Below, piece after piece: positions 36,234-45,145 of a stretch of 64,000 bases of DNA. The notes under the pieces are model-generated. The model did no database searches. It worked only from the letters and a program-made list of their open reading frames with translations, and was not told the DNA's origin. Source of the DNA: Desulfobacterales bacterium (GTDB taxonomy: Bacteria; Desulfobacterota; Desulfobacteria; Desulfobacterales; JAAELO01); assembly GCA_024226555.1 (NCBI GenBank), contig JAAELO010000762.1, positions 1 to 64,000 of the forward strand, written 5' to 3'. The number at the start of each line of letters is the position of its first letter. Position 1 is the stretch's first letter. The position numbers and the translations under genes are program-made.

Positions 36234-37313
36234 TTATAAATGGGACATAGGGTTTTTGTTACGCGCCATCGCAATATTCATATAAGTCTCTGCGCCACTC
36301 TTAGGTGGTTCATAAAGATCAGCATCATCTTTCTTAAGAAGCTTAATAGAATCACCCGGACAGGTTGTTACACAAAGTCCGCATCCTATACATCTGTTAT
36401 CGATTAATTCTGCAACATCATCCTTCATCTCAATTGCTTCCATCTGGCATCTCTCAAGACAAAGCTCACAACCTGTACATTCATCTGCTTCAATTATTGC
36501 ATAATAGTTAGATTTCACAGCTTCAGCAGGATCTGGTTGCAACCTTAAAGACCTTAAAACACCACAACAATCGCCACAACAGCTGCACATACCACCAACT
36601 TTTTGAGCGTTAAACGGCATCATCACAAGGCCAGCTTCGTCATTCTTCTTTATGATCTCAAGGGCTTCCTCTTTCTCAATATAGCGACCCATTTTGTTTT
36701 CAACATAGTAATCTCCATGGGAGCCAAACTGAAAACAGGTTTCTATGGGTTTGTCACATGCATCATCGTTAATTAACTTATGTGATGTTCTGCAAATACA
36801 ATCTGCTATAGCTATTCTATCCTGGTCTTCAATAATTTTTACAACATCTTCATATGGAGCTATGGGCCATTCTGCAACTATCTTCTTATTGATTGGAACT
36901 GACCTTAACTGAGGTGTACCTGAACCCTGAATTGTTTTTCCAAACCCTTCGTAGAAATATTTTTGAATATTCTCCATGGTCTCTTTTTTCATACGATTAA
37001 CCTGATATTCAAAGATTCCTATAACAAATGGAGAAGCTGCATATCGAGAACCTTTATCATTTTTTAACCTGAAGATAAGACCTCTTTTGGCCATCTCTTC
37101 TAAAAATTCAGCCATTACACTTTCATCTTCACCGCATCTTTCAGCTATGACTTGAGGGGTTTCAATAAAAGGGGCCATTTTTAAGAAGACACCTGCTTCT
37201 TTTTCAGAAAAAAGCTGCTTAAGAATTTTTAACTCCACTCCGCTTTCTGTTTCTGGAAATCCTGTTGCTAACTCATCAAGCCTGATTTGTAAATTTCTGT
37301 AAAGATCTGACAT
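36234..37313 (-). CDS. Winged-helix / 4Fe-4S dicluster ferredoxin fusion protein (paralog)
   Basis: A 359-residue paralog of the protein at 6299-7381, with the same order: a winged-helix-like N-terminal domain, the phrase GSGTPQLRSVPI (matching SPTPQMRVVPV in the other copy), IADCICRTSHK, the cysteine-rich CSCCGDCCGVLRSL, and two ferredoxin motifs CTGCELCLERC and CIGCGLCVTTC. A GAGGAGATACATC site precedes the ATG. It follows a PadR regulator gene by 16 bases on the same strand, so its expression is probably under PadR control. A redox or ligand-responsive electron-transfer role is likely. Confidence 0.8.
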   Translation of the reverse strand: MSDLYRNLQIRLDELATGFPETESGVELKILKQLFSEKEAGVFLKMAPFIETPQVIAERCGEDESVMAEFLEEMAKRGLIFRLKNDKGSRYAASPFVIGIFEYQVNRMKKETMENIQKYFYEGFGKTIQGSGTPQLRSVPINKKIVAEWPIAPYEDVVKIIEDQDRIAIADCICRTSHKLINDDACDKPIETCFQFGSHGDYYVENKMGRYIEKEEALEIIKKNDEAGLVMMPFNAQKVGGMCSCCGDCCGVLRSLRLQPDPAEAVKSNYYAIIEADECTGCELCLERCQMEAIEMKDDVAELIDNRCIGCGLCVTTCPGDSIKLLKKDDADLYEPPKSGAETYMNIAMARNKNPMSHL

Positions 37314-37329
37314 TTCGATGTATCTCCTC

Positions 37330-37854
37330 TCATTCCTCTATATTTTCAAGTTTTTCTATTGTATCGATTATATTTTTACTCAGATCACTGAAGAATCTAA
37401 GTCCAAACTCATAATTAATCAGTTGGAAAGCATCTCCGGTTCTTCTTGCAGTTTCATTAACAGATTTAAGGTTCTCTTCCTTTTCTTTAACAACATTTTG
37501 ATATTGCCTTGCAAGTTCAACCCTCTCTTCCTTATGGATTTCTGAAAAGAAAAACAGTTTTGACAGAAAGCCACTTCTCATTTTGTCTTCCTTGACAGGT
37601 TTTTTTAGAGACTCTACAAAAACATCTCTACCCTTATCAGTGATAGTATATATCTTTTTATTAGGTGCATTTTCCTGCACCTTTATGCTCATTGTTATTA
37701 ACTCTTCTGACTCCATTTTTTTAAGAGCTGGATAGATAGAACCATAACTCAGACCTGAAAAATATGAGAATGACATGGTGAAAGTCTTCTTTATGTCATA
37801 TCCTGACAGATTTCTGCTCATCAACAAACCAAGTATAAATGTTTTTGTATCCAT
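37330..37854 (-). CDS. PadR-family transcriptional regulator
   Basis: The 174-residue protein has the PadR winged helix (FILGLLMSRNLSGYDIKKTF, YGSIYPALKKMESEELITM, KKIYTITDKGRDVFVESL) and a longer C-terminal coiled coil (Vir_C type) for dimerisation. The start at 37854 (MDTKTF) fits the family; the longer frame does not. PadR proteins repress detoxification or phenolic-acid genes until ligand binds. It is first in a two-gene operon with the ferredoxin fusion. Confidence 0.87.
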   Translation of the reverse strand: MDTKTFILGLLMSRNLSGYDIKKTFTMSFSYFSGLSYGSIYPALKKMESEELITMSIKVQENAPNKKIYTITDKGRDVFVESLKKPVKEDKMRSGFLSKLFFFSEIHKEERVELARQYQNVVKEKEENLKSVNETARRTGDAFQLINYEFGLRFFSDLSKNIIDTIEKLENIEE

Positions 37855-37890
37855 TTTTTTCCCAATGATTTTAGCTATATTTAAATGATA

Positions 37891-37907
37891 TATATCAATT
37901 TGATATA
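37891..37907. promoter_or_regulatory. Candidate PadR operator
   Basis: TATATCA-ATT-TGATATA is a perfect 7-bp inverted repeat 37 bases upstream of the padR start, the usual position and base composition for autoregulation by this family. Confidence 0.5.
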
Positions 37908-38059
37908 GCCGGGTCAAATAAATTTTTAATATAATTTAAAAAATCAAATAGATTTTTACCGGGATTTCTTTAATATAAGTTTGAAGGATCTTTAAACGCA
38001 AAAATTCCCTGATTCGGGAAATTTTTTGTTTGTAAATGATTTTTGTTCTTAGATGTATG

Positions 38060-38137
38060 TGGCGACCCCAAGGGGATTCGAACCCCTGTTGCCTGGATGA
38101 AAACCAGGTGTCCTAGGCCTGACTAGACGATGGGGTC
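38060..38137 (-). tRNA. tRNA-Glu (anticodon TTC)
   Basis: The minus strand begins GACCCCATCGTCTAG, has anticodon arm CCTGGTTTTCATCCAGG with anticodon TTC, T arm AGGGGTTCGAATCCCCT, and ends TTGGGGTCGCCA. The acceptor stem pairs fully and CCA is encoded. Confidence 0.97.
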
Positions 38138-38150
38138 GCAACAAAAAAAC

Positions 38151-38226
38151 TGGTGGGTCATGTTGGGCTCGAACCAACGACTCTCTCCTTAAAAGGGAGA
38201 TACTCTACCGACTGAGTTAATGACCC
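38151..38226 (-). tRNA. tRNA-Lys (anticodon TTT)
   Basis: The minus strand begins GGGTCATTAACTCAGTCGGT, has anticodon arm TCTCCCTTTTAAGGAGA with anticodon TTT, T arm GTTGGTTCGAGCCCAAC, and ends ATGACCCACCA. It lies 13 bases upstream of tRNA-Glu, so the two are probably co-transcribed. Confidence 0.97.
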
Positions 38227-38455
38227 GTATCAAAAGAACAGCGAATGTTTATCCGATTTTTTTTTCTTTGTCAACTGATATATTCAACTTTTTATTTTTT
38301 TTTAATGGGTAATTTTGAATATCTTTACCTATCTCTTTATAATATAGCCTTTTTCAGAAAAATTAAATAAAAAAATTGGTTGTATTAAAATAGCAAACTA
38401 TTATAATCAGATATTATTTTACTATATCAAAACTTTTAATATTCAGGGAAAAACA

Positions 38456-40270
38456 ATGCTAAAAAAAATTGGTCGATTCTTCAAATTTATCTGGAACGGG
38501 GTCACTTTTTTAAAGAACCTTACTACAAACTTCATATTTATAATTCTTGTTTTATTTGTAATTTCTATTTCCCTTTTTAAGAGTCTGGACACGGTTGCAA
38601 TTGAAAAAAATTCTGCATTACTCCTTTCAATAAAAGGAAATGTTGTGGAGCAGAAAAGTTATGAAGACCCTCTATCTTCACTCAGTGATGAAGATGATGA
38701 TCTGGAAACCAAACTCTCAGATATATTAAAAGTTATAAAATCTGCTAAAAACGATAAAAGAATAAGCTGTATTGTTCTCGACCTTAAAGGTATGGGTCAC
38801 TGTGGAATGAGCAAGCTTCAGGATATAGGCAAGGAACTTACATTATTTAAAAGATCTCAAAAAAAGATATATGCTGTTGGAGACTATTACTCTCAAGGAC
38901 AGTATTATCTTGCTGCCCATGCTGATAAAATTATTATGAACCCATATGGACAAGTTATACTTAGTGGATTCGGAAACTACAAAATGTTTTTTGAAAAAGC
39001 TTTAAAAAAACTAATGATAACTTTCCATATCTTCAGGGTTGGTAAATATAAATCTGCTATTGAACCTTTTATTAGAAACGATATGTCAAGAGAAGCCAAA
39101 AAGGCCAATTATGCATACCTTAGTGATCTTTGGGCTGAATATAAAAGAGATGTGGCAAAATTAAGAAAAACAACACCGGAAAAAATAGATAGCTTCATCA
39201 ACAATCTTGATACAAATCTGAAAACCTTTGAAGGAAACACTGCAAAGATGGCCTACAAAATGGGTTTTGTAGACAGCCTTTATCCAAGAGATATAACTAA
39301 AGGTTTTTTATATAAAGTTACTAAAACCCCGAAGTCAAAAAGCAGTTATAATAAAGTTACCTTTAAAAATTATCTTTCAGCAATTAATACCGGGATTAAC
39401 TCTGATTCAAAAAAAGTTGCCGTTTTAATAGCAAAGGGCTCAATATTAGATGGTAAGCAGAAAGAGGGTAAAATAGGTGGGGATTCCTTTTCAGCTCTGA
39501 TTAGAAAAGCCAGAAAAAACACGAATGTTAAAGCTATAGTTATTAGAGTTGATAGTGGTGGTGGAAGTGCCTTTGCATCTGAGTTAATAAGAAGGGAAGT
39601 TGAGATAACCAGAAAAAAAGGGATACCTGTTGTTGTTTCAATGGGATCTGTTGCTGCATCAGGCGGATACTGGATGAGTGCCAGTGCAAATGAGATCTGG
39701 GCATCACCTACAACTATCACTGGTTCAATAGGTATATTTGGAGCCTTTCCAACTTTTGAAAAAACACTTAATTATTTAGGAATAAATAATGATGGTGTTG
39801 GAACAAATAAAATATCAGGGGCTTTCGACCCAACGCGTCCTCTAAACCCTGTTATTGCAAGTTATCTTCAACAAACAATCGATAAAGGTTACCAGGACTT
39901 TTTAAAAATTGTATCTAAAGGAAGAAAACTTCCTCTTGAACAGGTAAAGCTGATCGCTCAAGGTAGAGTATGGTCTGGTAAAAAAGCCCTAACATTAGGT
40001 CTTGTTGATAAACTTGGCTCTCTTTCAGATGCTGTTGCTTCTGCTGCAAAACTTGCAAAACTTGATAAATATGAAGCCATTGAAATTAAGAGGGATCTGA
40101 CGAAACAGGAGCAATTCTTTAAGAATTTAAGCGGGACCGGGATTAAGATTAATATTTCAGGAAAAAGTCCTTTATCAAAATTTATTGGTATCGTTGAAAA
40201 AGAAGCATCTGTTGTTCTTGATATGAATGATCCTAAGAATTTATATGCGAAATGCTTAACATGTGAATAA
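38456..40270 (+). CDS. sppA: Signal peptide peptidase SppA, 67K type
   Basis: A 604-residue membrane-anchored serine protease with one N-terminal transmembrane segment (NFIFIILVLFVISISLF). The two tandem S49 halves are clear. The N-terminal half has FRVGKYKSAIEPFIR with the catalytic Lys; the C-terminal half has VIRVDSGGGSAFASELI and GSVAASGGYWMSA with the nucleophile Ser. It degrades signal peptides left after secretion. CAGGGAAAAAC precedes the ATG. The length matches the long E. coli-type enzyme. It is monocistronic and followed by repeats. Confidence 0.93.
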   Translation: MLKKIGRFFKFIWNGVTFLKNLTTNFIFIILVLFVISISLFKSLDTVAIEKNSALLLSIKGNVVEQKSYEDPLSSLSDEDDDLETKLSDILKVIKSAKNDKRISCIVLDLKGMGHCGMSKLQDIGKELTLFKRSQKKIYAVGDYYSQGQYYLAAHADKIIMNPYGQVILSGFGNYKMFFEKALKKLMITFHIFRVGKYKSAIEPFIRNDMSREAKKANYAYLSDLWAEYKRDVAKLRKTTPEKIDSFINNLDTNLKTFEGNTAKMAYKMGFVDSLYPRDITKGFLYKVTKTPKSKSSYNKVTFKNYLSAINTGINSDSKKVAVLIAKGSILDGKQKEGKIGGDSFSALIRKARKNTNVKAIVIRVDSGGGSAFASELIRREVEITRKKGIPVVVSMGSVAASGGYWMSASANEIWASPTTITGSIGIFGAFPTFEKTLNYLGINNDGVGTNKISGAFDPTRPLNPVIASYLQQTIDKGYQDFLKIVSKGRKLPLEQVKLIAQGRVWSGKKALTLGLVDKLGSLSDAVASAAKLAKLDKYEAIEIKRDLTKQEQFFKNLSGTGIKINISGKSPLSKFIGIVEKEASVVLDMNDPKNLYAKCLTCE

Positions 40271-40275
40271 GTCTT

Positions 40276-40405
40276 GGGAATCTCTAATAATTAGAATTTT
40301 GATTGAAATACAAGGCATGAGAAAAAATAACGAATCGGTTTTACAACAGTTCTTTTTTTGAAATAACGCTGTAGTTCGATCAAAAGGCAGTTATTAGAGA
40401 TTCCC
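40276..40405. repeat. Family A repeat, full length (A7)
   Basis: A 130-bp copy with near-perfect inverted ends GGGAATCTCTAATAATTAG and CAGTTATTAGAGATTCCC, and the complete asymmetric interior TTGAAATACAAGGC...ACGCTGTAGTTCGATC. This copy and A5 best define the family. Confidence 0.88.
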
Positions 40406-40412
40406 TTTTTTT

Positions 40413-40530
40413 TTGTAAAATTCCTTCATTTGCATCGTTGCAGCAACCGTTCAGACGTTCGAAGTACCAAAAACATACGTCTTCACGCCAGATCGAATAC
40501 TAACGCCTTGTATATGAAGTTTTTTACTTC
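40413..40530. repeat. Family C repeat (C2)
   Basis: TTGTAAAATTCCTTCATTTG opens and AACGCCTTGTATATGAAG then TTTTTTACTTC closes the element; the core is GTTCAGACGTTCGAAGTACC...ACGTCTTCACGCC. It is opposite in orientation to C1 and lies directly after A7. Confidence 0.7.
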
Positions 40531-40656
40531 AACACAAAAAATGGTCCAACCTAAATGCCTTACAATTTGAATAATTGGATCATGAAACTTTATGTGTGGT
40601 TATAAAAGTTCTGGAAGAAAATAGTTCTCATCATGCTTGTTATAAAATCAGGGAAA

Positions 40657-40737
40657 ATGAATGAATTGTCAGAAATGTACTCAATTCCAATTGTTTATGG
40701 TAAACCTACACAAGAAATATCAAGGATTAAGAGATGA
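40657..40737 (+). CDS. Short 26-residue ORF coupled to the selenoprotein candidate
   Basis: It encodes MNELSEMYSIPIVYGKPTQE and then ISRIKR. Its TGA overlaps the ATG of the next gene (ATGA). The segment IPIVYGKPTQE looks like the start of longer conserved proteins, so this may be a truncated gene, or a leader that couples translation. The upstream codons give no ribosome binding site better than AGGGAAA. Confidence 0.3.
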   Translation: MNELSEMYSIPIVYGKPTQEISRIKR

Positions 40738-40931
40738 AATTAATATGCTACTGCTTTAATTACACATATGAAGATATAAAAAAGGATCTGCTTGAAAATG
40801 GCAGATCCACGATTATGGAGATGATAATAAAGGAGAAACAGTTTGGGGGCTGTTCCTGCCATACAAAAAATCCCAGCGGTAAATGATGCCTCCATGATGT
40901 CCGCAAGGTTGTGGATTCAATGAGACAATAG
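40734..40931 (+). CDS. BFD-like [2Fe-2S] protein, probable selenoprotein (in-frame UGA at codon 51)
   Basis: Fifty codons encode MKLICYCFNYTYEDIKKDLL... with CYC at 5-7, GRSTI at 23-27, CSC at 40-42 and NPSGK at 46-50. The frame then meets TGA (40884-40886) and continues CLHDVRKVVDSMRQ to TAG at 40931. Related small BFD-like or CopZ-like proteins end in NPxG(C/U)CLxxV, so the UGA stands exactly where homologs have Cys and would be read as selenocysteine next to Cys52. AAGGAT precedes the ATG. A GNRA-capped stem lies straight after the UGA. The likely role is redox or metal handling. No sel genes are in this window. Confidence 0.75.
40892..40914 (+). promoter_or_regulatory. Candidate bacterial SECIS hairpin
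   Basis: CCATGA pairs with TTGTGG (including two G-T pairs), a TGT bulge follows, then CC-GCAA-GG forms the apical stem and GNRA loop. The loop begins 16 bases after the UGA, within the usual distance for a bacterial selenocysteine insertion element. The stem is short, so support is moderate. Confidence 0.45.
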
Positions 40932-40939
40932 AAAATCTA

Positions 40940-42295
40940 CTAATAGTTTGAGATTATAAGCCTTCTAGTAAGTTTATAAAGTAGATTTCGTTTGAATGTT
41001 TTTTCCATTAACTCCTTTTTTTCTGCTTTTCTATACCACTTGAGCTCATTTCCAATAACCTCCTGAAGATGTTTGTTGAGCTTCTCATCACAAATTTTTA
41101 TAAGCCAGTCATTGTTCTTTTTTGATGAGGACCATGTAAAATTATCGGTTCCAGTATATGTGATATTTGAGTTTTGAAATAATATCAGCTTTCTATGTAC
41201 AAATGTTTTTTCATTTAATGACCTTGCTTTTTCAACATCCAGATAGAAAACATTGAAAGTGCCCTTCATATCTTTTGTCTTTAATAGAAAATAGTGCAGG
41301 GTCTCAAGGGTATATAAAAAAGGGGTTCCAAACCAGACAAATTCTTTGTGTGCCTTTTTTCCATTAGTTATAAGGTTTAGCGTATTACCTCTTTGGATAA
41401 AACGAACAAATGCTTTAAATAAAGGCTGCGGAAAACCTATTGAATATGAAGTCAGATCAATGGTCCCTTTAAAATTGTCTATATCAGCAATTAATGTATC
41501 GTGACTGTCATTTGGAAGAATCTCTCTGTTTTTTACCTTCTCTCCGGAAACAACTATATTTGAAATAACATCATTTGAGAGAAGTTGAGCACGATCTGGA
41601 ATAAACTGATACTCTTTAAGTGGTTTGCTCAAATCTACCGGTTTACTTAAATGGTTTGTGATTTCATCTATTTTATCTTTATGATCATTCCCTTTAAAAC
41701 CTTGGGGAACACTGTATTTAATACTTTTTGAATTTTTTAAAGTTTTCGAGATTTTCGAGATCTCACTGAAGATCTTATTAAAATTATGCTTAACATCCGT
41801 TCCAATATAGTACTCTTTTGAGTCTATGGGCCTGAAGATATATGCAGAATCGGCTGTTAATGTACTGAAATCTGTATAGCCACGACCTCCGACGATAAGC
41901 TTTTCATCCTTTGTATCTGCATCAATCAGGAGCAACTTTTCATGGTAAAAATCATCCCATGAGATTTTTCCTGTACGCTTATTATAAAGGCTTATGGATT
42001 GAACTTTTGCCTGGCATTTTTTATCCACCATGATCTTTCCGGATCTGTTAAAAAAATCCTTATCTATCCACGAAGCTGTATGGTCATATACAAAACGAAC
42101 TTTTACTTTTTTTTTGATCTGAACAGATCTTATTGCATCTAAGAAGATAAGGCCTGTTTCATCTGTGGCCTGGGAAAAAGTAATGATATCTATTGTGTAT
42201 TTTGCTCTCTTAATAAGCTCAACGCGGACACAAAGATCAACGATCATCTCATTAATATAGATTATTTCAGTATTTAACCTTTCGGGATATATCAT
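40940..42295 (-). CDS. Phospholipase D-like (HKD) protein
   Basis: The 451-residue protein has a first HKD motif YHEKLLLIDAD followed by VGGRGYTD, and a second, HRKLILFQ...GTDNFTWSS, where the Asp of HxKx4D is replaced by Gln. No transmembrane segment is evident. The PLD superfamily includes cardiolipin synthases and phosphatidyl transferases. With one degenerate half it may be a transferase on an unusual lipid or a non-catalytic binder. Its ATG overlaps the stop of the radical SAM gene (ATGA), making it the last gene of the cluster. Confidence 0.75.
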   Translation of the reverse strand: MIYPERLNTEIIYINEMIVDLCVRVELIKRAKYTIDIITFSQATDETGLIFLDAIRSVQIKKKVKVRFVYDHTASWIDKDFFNRSGKIMVDKKCQAKVQSISLYNKRTGKISWDDFYHEKLLLIDADTKDEKLIVGGRGYTDFSTLTADSAYIFRPIDSKEYYIGTDVKHNFNKIFSEISKISKTLKNSKSIKYSVPQGFKGNDHKDKIDEITNHLSKPVDLSKPLKEYQFIPDRAQLLSNDVISNIVVSGEKVKNREILPNDSHDTLIADIDNFKGTIDLTSYSIGFPQPLFKAFVRFIQRGNTLNLITNGKKAHKEFVWFGTPFLYTLETLHYFLLKTKDMKGTFNVFYLDVEKARSLNEKTFVHRKLILFQNSNITYTGTDNFTWSSSKKNNDWLIKICDEKLNKHLQEVIGNELKWYRKAEKKELMEKTFKRNLLYKLTRRLIISNY

Positions 42296-43947
42296 TTTCT
42301 ATTCTTACCTAATTTGTTTAATTGGGAAAATGGCAGTATTCCCGGGCTGATCATAAATTGTTGGATCTTTGATCTGGTTTTTTCCGGTGAAAATGAAGCT
42401 TTTACAAAAATCATTAAAACCTGAAAAAATGAAGATAACAGTAGAACAGGTTTTCTTCTGGTGATCTTAAGCCAGTTTATAAATGCAAGTTTTGCTGAAT
42501 CTTTAAGATACTTTTCAAAATAGTATGACAGGAAATTGATTGTAACCTCCGAATCCTCATAAATCTTACTGTAAAACAAAGTGTATGGGATTCGATACTC
42601 CTCATATAGTGAGAATATAACAGGCCTGGTTATGTTTGATGAGTTTCGTACATTGTGCTCAAGATCTGTATTTTTATAGGGCCGCCATATTTGAAAAATT
42701 GGTGTTGCATTGTATTTCTTAAAAAGATCGAAAGCAAAATAGTATGTTTTTAAAAGGTCTTCCTTGGTTTCTCCAGGCATACCGAAAATAAAAAAGGTTA
42801 GTGTATCTATCTCGTTCTCATAGCATAATTTACAGGCTTTTATAACATCTTCAATATTCAGATCTTTCTTAATTACATTCTCCAGTACCTTTTTACTTCC
42901 ACTTTCAACACCAAATATCAGATAGGTACAACCAGTTTTTTTGCAGAGTTTAACAAGCTCTTCATCAACAAGGTCAGCGCGAACTCCGTTTGGTGTATCC
43001 CAGGTGATATTCCATTCGTTTTTTATTATACCTCTTAGAATATTCTTGAACCGTTCAGGATTGAATAGAAGATTATCATCCTCAAAATGAATGTTTCTTA
43101 CTCCGTGTTTTTCAATGAGAAACTTCATCTCTTCAAGAACATAATCAACACTCTGGGCACGAACCTTTCGACCCATATGTAAGTGGATACAACAGTGACT
43201 GCATTTAAAATTGCAGCCTCTGCTTGTAACAAGATCAATTGATCTGTGTGAATCTTTATATTTAGCTATTAGCCTTGAGGGGAAACCTTCTCTGTTTATC
43301 TCGAAATATTTCTCTAAATCCACAAGGTCGTAATCACAATAAAGCTCATCAAGATTCTCTATATATGGTCTATCCTCAGTTATTGTAATATTTTCATTTT
43401 CTTTATATGCAATTCCCATTATCTCTTTGTATGGTTTGTTAGATCTAAGTTTATCTATAAGTTCTTTAAATGTAACTTCTCCCTCTTTCATCACAATTAC
43501 ATCTATTGCAGAAGTTCTGTTAAAGTAATCGCGATAATCATTTGTTGCATCAGGGCCGCCAACTATTATGAAAATGTCAGGGAAATTTTTCTTTACCAGA
43601 TTGATAAGCTTTATAGTGTCACTGATATAGTAGTTTGCTGTGGATGTGACCGCCAGAACATGTGGGGAATAATTTTCAACATAATCTATAATTTCAGAAT
43701 CTTCCATTCCGAAATATATAGGTGGATTTTTTCTCTCGGTCCGTACCTTTTTCAGATCTGCATTAACAAGGATATCTAAAAAATCAGTTTGAACCAGATC
43801 ATCATCTTTAAAAAGACCTGACAGATACAAAATACTTTTTGGAAGTCCAATCATTGGAGCATCAGGAGGTTCAATCTCCATAAAATACCCACCAGAGCGC
43901 ATAAACAGAATCTTAAGGGGTTTATCAGCTTTATAATTCTTTAACAT
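42292..43947 (-). CDS. B12-binding radical SAM protein
   Basis: The 551-residue protein has an N-terminal cobalamin-binding-type Rossmann domain (VLAVTSTANYYISDTIKLI, IIVGGPDATND, near residues 90-150) and a central radical SAM domain with CNFKCSHC near residue 235. It continues with HFEDDNLLFNPERF and FGVESGSKKVLENV, as in the class B methyltransferase/BchE type. Such enzymes methylate or rearrange unactivated carbons. A GGGGAAATG site precedes the ATG two bases after the glycosyltransferase stop. In this cluster it may methylate an acyl chain or an aromatic ring. Confidence 0.85.
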   Translation of the reverse strand: MLKNYKADKPLKILFMRSGGYFMEIEPPDAPMIGLPKSILYLSGLFKDDDLVQTDFLDILVNADLKKVRTERKNPPIYFGMEDSEIIDYVENYSPHVLAVTSTANYYISDTIKLINLVKKNFPDIFIIVGGPDATNDYRDYFNRTSAIDVIVMKEGEVTFKELIDKLRSNKPYKEIMGIAYKENENITITEDRPYIENLDELYCDYDLVDLEKYFEINREGFPSRLIAKYKDSHRSIDLVTSRGCNFKCSHCCIHLHMGRKVRAQSVDYVLEEMKFLIEKHGVRNIHFEDDNLLFNPERFKNILRGIIKNEWNITWDTPNGVRADLVDEELVKLCKKTGCTYLIFGVESGSKKVLENVIKKDLNIEDVIKACKLCYENEIDTLTFFIFGMPGETKEDLLKTYYFAFDLFKKYNATPIFQIWRPYKNTDLEHNVRNSSNITRPVIFSLYEEYRIPYTLFYSKIYEDSEVTINFLSYYFEKYLKDSAKLAFINWLKITRRKPVLLLSSFFQVLMIFVKASFSPEKTRSKIQQFMISPGILPFSQLNKLGKNRK

Positions 43948-43949
43948 TA

Positions 43950-45137
43950 TTACATTTCCCCATGCAGGTTGACGTGAACGGTCTCTTCATTTGCTATTTT
44001 TAGTGCTATTTCCTGAGCATTTCTCAGGAACTGGTCCTCTTTTACAAGCCTTTCAAAAGCCCTTTTTATATTTTTACCGGATATCTTTTTAAAACATATT
44101 GGTTTCGGCCCTATTCCAAGCCTTTTCACTTTATCCCCCCAATAGAACTGGTCTAATAAATGGGGGATAATCAGTTGTGGAACTCCAGATTTTGCTGCAT
44201 TAAATGTGGTTCCGGCACCACCATGATGCACAATAAATCTCATTTTTGTAAACAGTTTCCCGTGTGAAATTTCACCCACCTCTAAAAAGCGGTTGCTGTT
44301 TTCTGTTTCAAAACCAGCCCACCCTTTTTGAATAATAGCCCTTAAACCAAGTGTTTCAATTACTTCTTTAAAAATCTCAATTGTAGAATTTTCTCCTGGC
44401 ATACTACCAAAGCCAATATATATTGGAGGCGCGCCATTCTCGATAAATTCTGTAACTAGCTCTGGTAGTGGGTTTATATCTTCAAGATTAAGATAGGAAA
44501 TGCTTTTAATCTCATCCGGCAGTTTTGATAAAACAGGGCTATGGGAGATAATTGTTTTATCTTTCAAAGTTTCAAAAATATCTTTTATCGGTTCTAAACT
44601 ATTTGCCCTGCGATAACGGTTAATCTTTCCTTTTACAGTCAAATTCACAGCTGATTTAAAGAAGAACCACAGAAGTTTATTAATCGCACCATCTTTGAAC
44701 TGAACAGGAACCTGTGGTGGAGAGTGAAGATTAGATGGAACCCAGTTTGGAGCAAAAAGTATGTGACTGTATTTTACACTCAATTTTTCAGCAATTGAAA
44801 AAGCTGAAAGTTGCAGACCACTTCCAATTACATAATCATACCCTTTGATTATTTCGCCAAGCACATCTAATTGAACATCCATCACTTCTCTTAAATTTTG
44901 TTTAAACCTTAAAGTGCTCGAAAAGGTTTTCCCAACCACATCTTTATTATTTATGGCGAGTTCTTTAAAACTTATATTTATAGGATAAAATTTAAATGAG
45001 TGCTTTTCAGATAGCTTTTTAAAGTCGCGGGTTGAACAAACAGATACATCATTTCCCTGATCCCGTAAAAGGCAACCCAAAGCTATTATGGGCCTAACAT
45101 CACCTTCCGTTCCTATGGGTGTTAAAAGTATTTTCAT
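43950..45137 (-). CDS. GT1-family glycosyltransferase (UGT/sterol-glucosyl type)
   Basis: A 395-residue GT-B enzyme. PIGTEGDVRPIIALGCLLRD is the N-terminal acceptor-domain start of UGT-type enzymes, and HHGGAGTTFNAAKSGVPQ with DQFYWGDKV forms the nucleotide-sugar site of this sub-family. It transfers sugar to lipids or natural products. I chose the ATG at 45137, which has a GAGG site; the upstream frame reads through the end of a family B repeat (FVTQP) and is an artefact. It stands between the methyltransferase and the radical SAM gene and probably glycosylates the cluster's product. Confidence 0.86.
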   Translation of the reverse strand: MKILLTPIGTEGDVRPIIALGCLLRDQGNDVSVCSTRDFKKLSEKHSFKFYPINISFKELAINNKDVVGKTFSSTLRFKQNLREVMDVQLDVLGEIIKGYDYVIGSGLQLSAFSIAEKLSVKYSHILFAPNWVPSNLHSPPQVPVQFKDGAINKLLWFFFKSAVNLTVKGKINRYRRANSLEPIKDIFETLKDKTIISHSPVLSKLPDEIKSISYLNLEDINPLPELVTEFIENGAPPIYIGFGSMPGENSTIEIFKEVIETLGLRAIIQKGWAGFETENSNRFLEVGEISHGKLFTKMRFIVHHGGAGTTFNAAKSGVPQLIIPHLLDQFYWGDKVKRLGIGPKPICFKKISGKNIKRAFERLVKEDQFLRNAQEIALKIANEETVHVNLHGEM

Positions 45138-45145
45138 AAAACCTC

